Assembly (NCBI GenBank): GCA_015486775.1
Contig: WFRA01000255.1
Location: forward strand, 1 to 17,985
Source of the DNA: Kiritimatiellales bacterium
GTDB lineage: Bacteria; Verrucomicrobiota; Kiritimatiellia; Kiritimatiellales; Pontiellaceae
Direction of reading: 5' to 3'
DNA length: 17,985 nucleotides
The notes beneath the pieces were generated by a model that was not told the DNA's origin, ran no database searches, and saw only the letters and a program-made list of their open reading frames with translations. Position numbers and translations under genes: made by a program. Each line of letters begins with the position of its first letter. Position 1 is the stretch's first letter. Positions 16,166 through 17,985 of this stretch are shown here, one piece after another.

Positions 16166-17226
16166 AGCTCGGCCTTGGGATAGGAGCCGAGGATGGTCAT
16201 GAGCGAGCAGTGCTCCTGCAGCTCGTCGAGGGCGCGGGCGACCTTGGGGTCGTCGGCGTGGCCGTCGATGTCGACGAAGAAATAGTATTCCCAGGCCTTG
16301 TTGCGGCTGGGGCGCGACTCGATCTTGGTCATGTTGATCTGGTCGGTCTTGAAGACGGACAGGGCATCGTAGAGCGCGCCGACCTTGTGCTTCACACCAA
16401 AGACGATGGAGGTTTTGTCGTCGCCCGTGGGCGGGCCGTACTTCGGAGCAATCACGAGGAAGCGGGTGGTGTTGCCCTGGATGTCCTGGATGTTTTCGGC
16501 CAGCACGCCGATGGCATACATGTCGGAGGCCATCACGCTGGCGATGGCGGCGGAGCCGGGGGTTTCGAGTACGAGCTGCACCGCCCTGGTGGTGCTCTCC
16601 ACCGGCGAAAGCTTGGCGTTGGGCATGTTGGCGCTCAGCCAGCTACGGCACTGCCCGAAGACCTCCTGCTTGCTGAAGATCAGGTTGATCTCCTCCCTGG
16701 GCTGGTTGGATAGCAGGGTGAGCGAAATGGGAAGATAAATCTCCGCGCAGATTTTCAGCGGGGTGGTGGCGAACTGGTCGAAGGTGTGCGTGACCGCGCC
16801 TTCGGTGGAGTTTTCGACCGGCACCACGCCATAGTCGGCGGAGCGGTTCTGCACGCGGTCGAACACCTCGCCAATGGTGCTGGTGGGCAGATAGTCGACG
16901 CTCACGCCAAACTTGTTGCGGGCTGCCTGGTGCGTGAAGGTGGCTTCGGGGCCGAGGTAGGCAATCTTCATCTCCGTTTCGAGCGCCAGCGCGGCCGACA
17001 TGATTTCGCGGTAGATCGCGTGCGCCGATTCATCCGGCAGGGGCCCCTCGTTCAGGTGCTTGATCTTGTCGAACACCGCCCGCTCGCGCGAGGGCACATA
17101 GATTTCCGCCCCCGCCTTCTTCTTCTCCTCGCCAATGCTCAGCACCACGTTGATGCGTTCGTTGAGCAGGCGCACGATTTCGCTGTCGAGCGAGTCGATC
17201 TGGTTTCTCAGGTCATCGAGATTCAT
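16162..17226 (-). CDS. pheA: Bifunctional chorismate mutase / prephenate dehydratase
   Basis: This is a 354-residue enzyme of phenylalanine biosynthesis: chorismate to prephenate to phenylpyruvate. An AroQ-type mutase domain fills about 1-85 (MNLDDLRNQIDSLDSEIVRLLNER, with the family's Arg/Lys/Glu pattern). The dehydratase domain runs from about 87 (KIAYLGPEATFTHQAA) to 265, with GVVPVENSTEGAV and the TTRFLVIA end (catalytic Thr region). The C-terminal ACT regulatory domain (about 275-350) has the ESRP signature in KIESRPSRNKAWEYYFFVD, which binds phenylalanine in the family, so feedback inhibition is expected. GAAGGGA lies just upstream of ATG 17226. The stop codon lies inside a REP-like head (16165-16162). 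Confidence 0.95.
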   Translation of the reverse strand: MNLDDLRNQIDSLDSEIVRLLNERINVVLSIGEEKKKAGAEIYVPSRERAVFDKIKHLNEGPLPDESAHAIYREIMSAALALETEMKIAYLGPEATFTHQAARNKFGVSVDYLPTSTIGEVFDRVQNRSADYGVVPVENSTEGAVTHTFDQFATTPLKICAEIYLPISLTLLSNQPREEINLIFSKQEVFGQCRSWLSANMPNAKLSPVESTTRAVQLVLETPGSAAIASVMASDMYAIGVLAENIQDIQGNTTRFLVIAPKYGPPTGDDKTSIVFGVKHKVGALYDALSVFKTDQINMTKIESRPSRNKAWEYYFFVDIDGHADDPKVARALDELQEHCSLMTILGSYPKAEL

Positions 17227-17270
17227 TTGGTTCCCTTCTTTCCTCTGGTTTCTTGCGGGTCTGTGAGTTT

Positions 17271-17351
17271 AACCACGAATCCACACAAATTAACACGAAT
17301 CTATATTTTCCAATGCTCTCTCCTGAATTCGCGTAATTCGCGCGATTAGCG
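17271..17351. repeat. CACGAA-type repeat block, copy C, with imperfect inverted partner
   Basis: AACCACGAATCC and two more CACAAATTA/CACGAAT units (17271-17300) lead into CTATATTTTCC (17301-17311), like copies A and B. At 17325-17351 a GAATTCGCGTAATTCGCG stretch is an imperfect reverse complement of the block. A further reversed, shorter piece (TTTTGTGTTCCTTCGCGG) lies at about 17493-17510. This forms the upstream region of pheA. Confidence 0.55.
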
Positions 17352-17475
17352 ATCCAAAATTCTTCTGTCTGCGTTCAAAGTTGCTATGTAAATATGATGG
17401 AATTTGAAAAATAAGGCACTAATCCTGTTTCTTCCAGTCATCCCGTCAAAAATCAATTTCCATTAGCGATTCAGT

Positions 17476-17490
17476 TTCCAGTCCTTGGAA
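17476..17490. repeat. Gapped palindrome, site 14
   Basis: Perfect arms, spacer GTCCT. Intergenic, between pheA and the dinD remnant. Confidence 0.9.
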
Positions 17491-17510
17491 TCTTTTGTGT
17501 TCCTTCGCGG

Positions 17511-17985
17511 CTAAAAGAGCTCTCCGTCTTTTTCCAGTCCCCCCGGATTTTTGATGGATTTCTTTTCTTCGGAGGCGAGGCGGCGCTCGACCTTCTTGAT
17601 GGTATAGGAATTTGTATTATTTGAGAAACAAGAGATGGAGGGACGTAGGTTCATGCGTAGGTTGAAGCTCTGCTTCGACTCCCTTGTGCGGCTCAAGACG
17701 AGGCGGAGCCTCATCCTACGGCCAAATGCCCGGTGCGCGAATCCGGGGAAAGCCCGCCCGAAGGGCGATATGTTCAATATCTCCGGCTTGCGCGGGTCGC
17801 CGTTCTGGGCGATCAGATAGCAGGCATAGCGGGTGAGCATGATGTCCTCGATTTCCCGCTGACTGCCCGAGCCGAGATCGACCATTTTGTTTACGCCAAC
17901 AAAATGGTCGGAAACCGGGTGTTCAGAGACCTCGCAGGCGGTTTTTGCCGTGGAGATGGCCGAGTTGAAGTTGCGCCATTCCCCA
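17511..17985 (-). pseudogene. dinD: dinD-like gene (DNA damage-inducible protein D), internally disrupted, 5' end off window
   Basis: From the window edge the minus frame reads GEWRNFNSAISTAKTACE... SDHFVGVNKMVDLGSGSQRE and then IMLTRYACYLIAQNGDPRKPE, a clear match to the central part of DinD. The homology stops abruptly at about 17778. In place of the expected FAQTYFA-type continuation there is palindromic, low-complexity-looking DNA to about 17605 that contains a REPIN-like element. After it, a tail reads TIKKVERRLASEEKK and ends GELF at TAG 17511; this is plausibly the true C terminus. The frame stays open through the insertion. More than 100 residues of the usual protein seem to be missing, so function is unlikely. 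An ATG at 17885 is internal, not a start. Confidence 0.7.
17656..17720. repeat. REPIN-like element C inside the dinD remnant
   Basis: Two inverted units start with CGTAGG at 17656 and, on the other strand, at 17720. The 26-nt outer arms (17656-17681 and 17695-17720) match at 20 positions. Each holds a small hairpin: GAAGC-TCT-GCTTC (17664-17676) and GAGGC-GGA-GCCTC (17700-17712). The inner pair A-T in one is G-C in the other, so the stem is kept while the sequence changes. A second CGTAGGTT lies just upstream (17644). Confidence 0.6.

Overview
The window is about 18 kb of a GC-rich bacterial chromosome. The gene content points to the PVC superphylum, most likely Kiritimatiellota (Pontiella-like). 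This is an inference from features I associate with that group: an SHD1-type domain on a membrane-anchored protein, a large secreted beta-helix protein with Asp-rich FIAGTDPTN-type C-terminal repeats, and a single-chain Thermus-type glycyl-tRNA synthetase. No rRNA or other phylogenetic marker was available to confirm it.

Layout. 323-2799 (+): a PhoB/PhoR-type two-component pair overlapping by ATGA. 2796-6441 (-): a two-gene operon with a TonB-like membrane-anchored protein carrying PA14-like and SHD1-like regions, then a B12-binding-type radical SAM protein. Its last stop codon overlaps that of the kinase gene in a shared CTAG. 6674-8107 (+): ribosomal protein L31 (zinc type) with a clear terminator, then peptide release factor 1. 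8108-8412: a 305-bp convergent intergenic stretch with a near-perfect 42-bp palindrome. 8413-9657 (-): a cation/proton antiporter, preceded by a possible coupled 32-codon ORF. 9848-12486 (+): glycyl-tRNA synthetase and selenophosphate synthetase, separated by a tandem heptamer array. 12759-16052 (+): an exported, internally duplicated beta-helix protein. 16162-17226 (-): chorismate mutase/prephenate dehydratase. 17511-17985 (-, running off the edge): a dinD-like gene whose middle is replaced by palindromic repeat DNA. Most genes are housekeeping, and no mobile-element protein, CRISPR array, tRNA or rRNA was seen.

The unusual layer is the repeat DNA. (1) A gapped palindrome, TTCCARNNNYTGGAA, occurs 14 times with perfect arms. 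Chance predicts about 0.02 for the ten arm bases. It lies inside genes in all three reading frames and between genes. (2) There are three REP/REPIN-like elements with a GTAG head followed by a hairpin, each with a different sequence. Within the two doublets the arms differ by stem-preserving paired changes. They lie after selD, at the pheA stop codon, and inside the broken dinD. (3) A composite intergenic repeat (CACGAA-rich block, then CGTATATTTCC, then REP) appears twice in the same order and spacing, flanking the beta-helix gene, with a related block upstream of pheA.
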